DNA from: an uncultured Sporosarcina sp.
Lineage (GTDB): Bacteria > Bacillota > Bacilli > Bacillales_A > Planococcaceae
Direction: 5' to 3'
Length of the DNA stretch: 64,000 nt
Assembly: GCA_948469885.1 (NCBI GenBank)
Contig: CAOKMT010000002.1
Coordinates: forward strand, 1-64,000
Each line of letters starts with the position of its first letter. Position 1 is the first letter of the stretch. A program made the translations under genes and the position numbers. Positions 63,511 through 64,000 of the stretch are shown piece by piece. Under the pieces are notes generated by a model that ran no database searches, was not told the DNA's origin, and saw nothing but the letters and a program-made list of their open reading frames with translations.

Positions 63511-64000
63511 AGCACAAGTTGCAATGGTGATGAATCTGGACAAATGTATCGGTTGTCACACGTGTAGTGTCACATGCAAATCGACTTGGACGAATCGTGA
63601 AGGTGCGGAGTACATGTGGTTTAATAACGTTGAAACAAAGCCGGGGATTGGCTATCCGAAGCGATGGGAAGACCAAGAGTTGTACAAGGGCGGTTGGCAT
63701 ATTAATCAGAAAGGGAAACTTGAATTGAAATCCGGTTCAAAACTATCGAAGATCGCACTCGGTAAAATATTTTACAATCCCGATATGCCAGAAATGAAAG
63801 ATTACTACGAACCGTGGACATACGATTATGAAAAGCTGACAATGGCTGGAGACAGTGAACATACACCGGTTGCTCGTGCGAAATCAGCTGTGACGGGAGA
63901 ATATATGGACCTCGAATGGGGCCCGAACTGGGAAGATCAATTAGCAGGTGCTCACATAACAGGGCCGAAAGACCCGAATATTGAGAAGATAGAAGAAGAG
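63500..64000 (+). CDS. narH: Respiratory nitrate reductase beta subunit (3' end outside window)
   Basis: First 167 codons only. TTG 63500 lies 9 bp after AAGGAGG and overlaps narG. The N-terminus MKIKAQVAMVMNLDKCIGCH, followed by CSVTCKSTWTNREG, carries the first ferredoxin-type cysteine cluster of the electron-transfer subunit NarH. The reading frame is open to the window edge. narJ and narI are expected beyond. Confidence 0.95.
   Translation, partial: MKIKAQVAMVMNLDKCIGCHTCSVTCKSTWTNREGAEYMWFNNVETKPGIGYPKRWEDQELYKGGWHINQKGKLELKSGSKLSKIALGKIFYNPDMPEMKDYYEPWTYDYEKLTMAGDSEHTPVARAKSAVTGEYMDLEWGPNWEDQLAGAHITGPKDPNIEKIEEE

Overview
The window looks like chromosome of a low-GC Gram-positive bacterium of the order Bacillales, most like the Sporosarcina/Planococcaceae side of that group. 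The reasons are strong AGGAGG-type ribosome binding sites, frequent TTG/GTG starts, S-box and cobalamin riboswitches of Bacillus type, a Bce-type peptide-sensing module, a YkoGH/PepSY module, a YumC-type ferredoxin reductase and a 1228-residue NarG. The genus is inferred from general similarity. No rRNA, tRNA, phage, IS element or CRISPR array was seen.

Layout. 1-3750: a 41-bp intergenic repeat array, two amidinotransferase-fold (DDAH-like) hydrolases and an amino-acid permease with a cre site. 3825-7300: two-component system with two PepSY proteins. 7634-12286: second two-component system co-transcribed with two paralogous LolA-like lipoproteins around a small basic protein. 12395-13787: small membrane proteins and a RelE/ParE-type toxin-antitoxin pair. 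13961-21604: sigma-54 activator divergent from ferredoxin reductase, ferredoxin, Rieske oxygenase, aldehyde dehydrogenase and a BCCT transporter. 21841-31869: YhfI-like hydrolase, AbgT transporter, and a complete Opp/Dpp importer with two duplicated binding proteins. 31971-33279: SAM riboswitch and a MetE-like methionine synthase. 33390-37922: a second repeat array (21-bp half-units), a HemL-like aminotransferase and an OpuC-like quaternary-amine importer. 38351-43065: BceRS-BceAB. 43177-48822: divergent catalase, DUF2512 protein, stress-type SDR, a probably frameshifted DUF2243 gene and a CtaG-like protein. 48939-54329: DUF3169/XRE pair, flavin monooxygenase, metallo-hydrolase, ECF sigma with DUF4179 anti-sigma. 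54517-58768: class I ribonucleotide reductase operon under stacked control. 59824-64000: narG and the start of narH.

The most interesting system is 13961-21604. A PAS-containing sigma-54 activator sits opposite a textbook -24/-12 promoter with a candidate enhancer in between (TGAGTC-N6-GACTCA plus a half-site 32 bp away). The operon encodes a Rieske oxygenase whose metal-site residues have the spacing of carnitine monooxygenase CntA, including the bridging glutamate. Its likely electron donors are unfused: a FAD ferredoxin reductase and a 4Fe-4S ferredoxin rather than the one-piece CntB reductase. The aldehyde dehydrogenase would oxidise the product and the BCCT protein would import the substrate. 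I infer catabolism of carnitine or a related quaternary amine as a nitrogen or carbon source; the substrate is not proven by sequence.

A second notable locus is the ribonucleotide reductase operon. Three DnaA-box-like 9-mers, a promoter overlapped by tandem NrdR-like boxes, and a cobalamin riboswitch with its own terminator all precede nrdE. This implies a B12-dependent reductase elsewhere in the genome.
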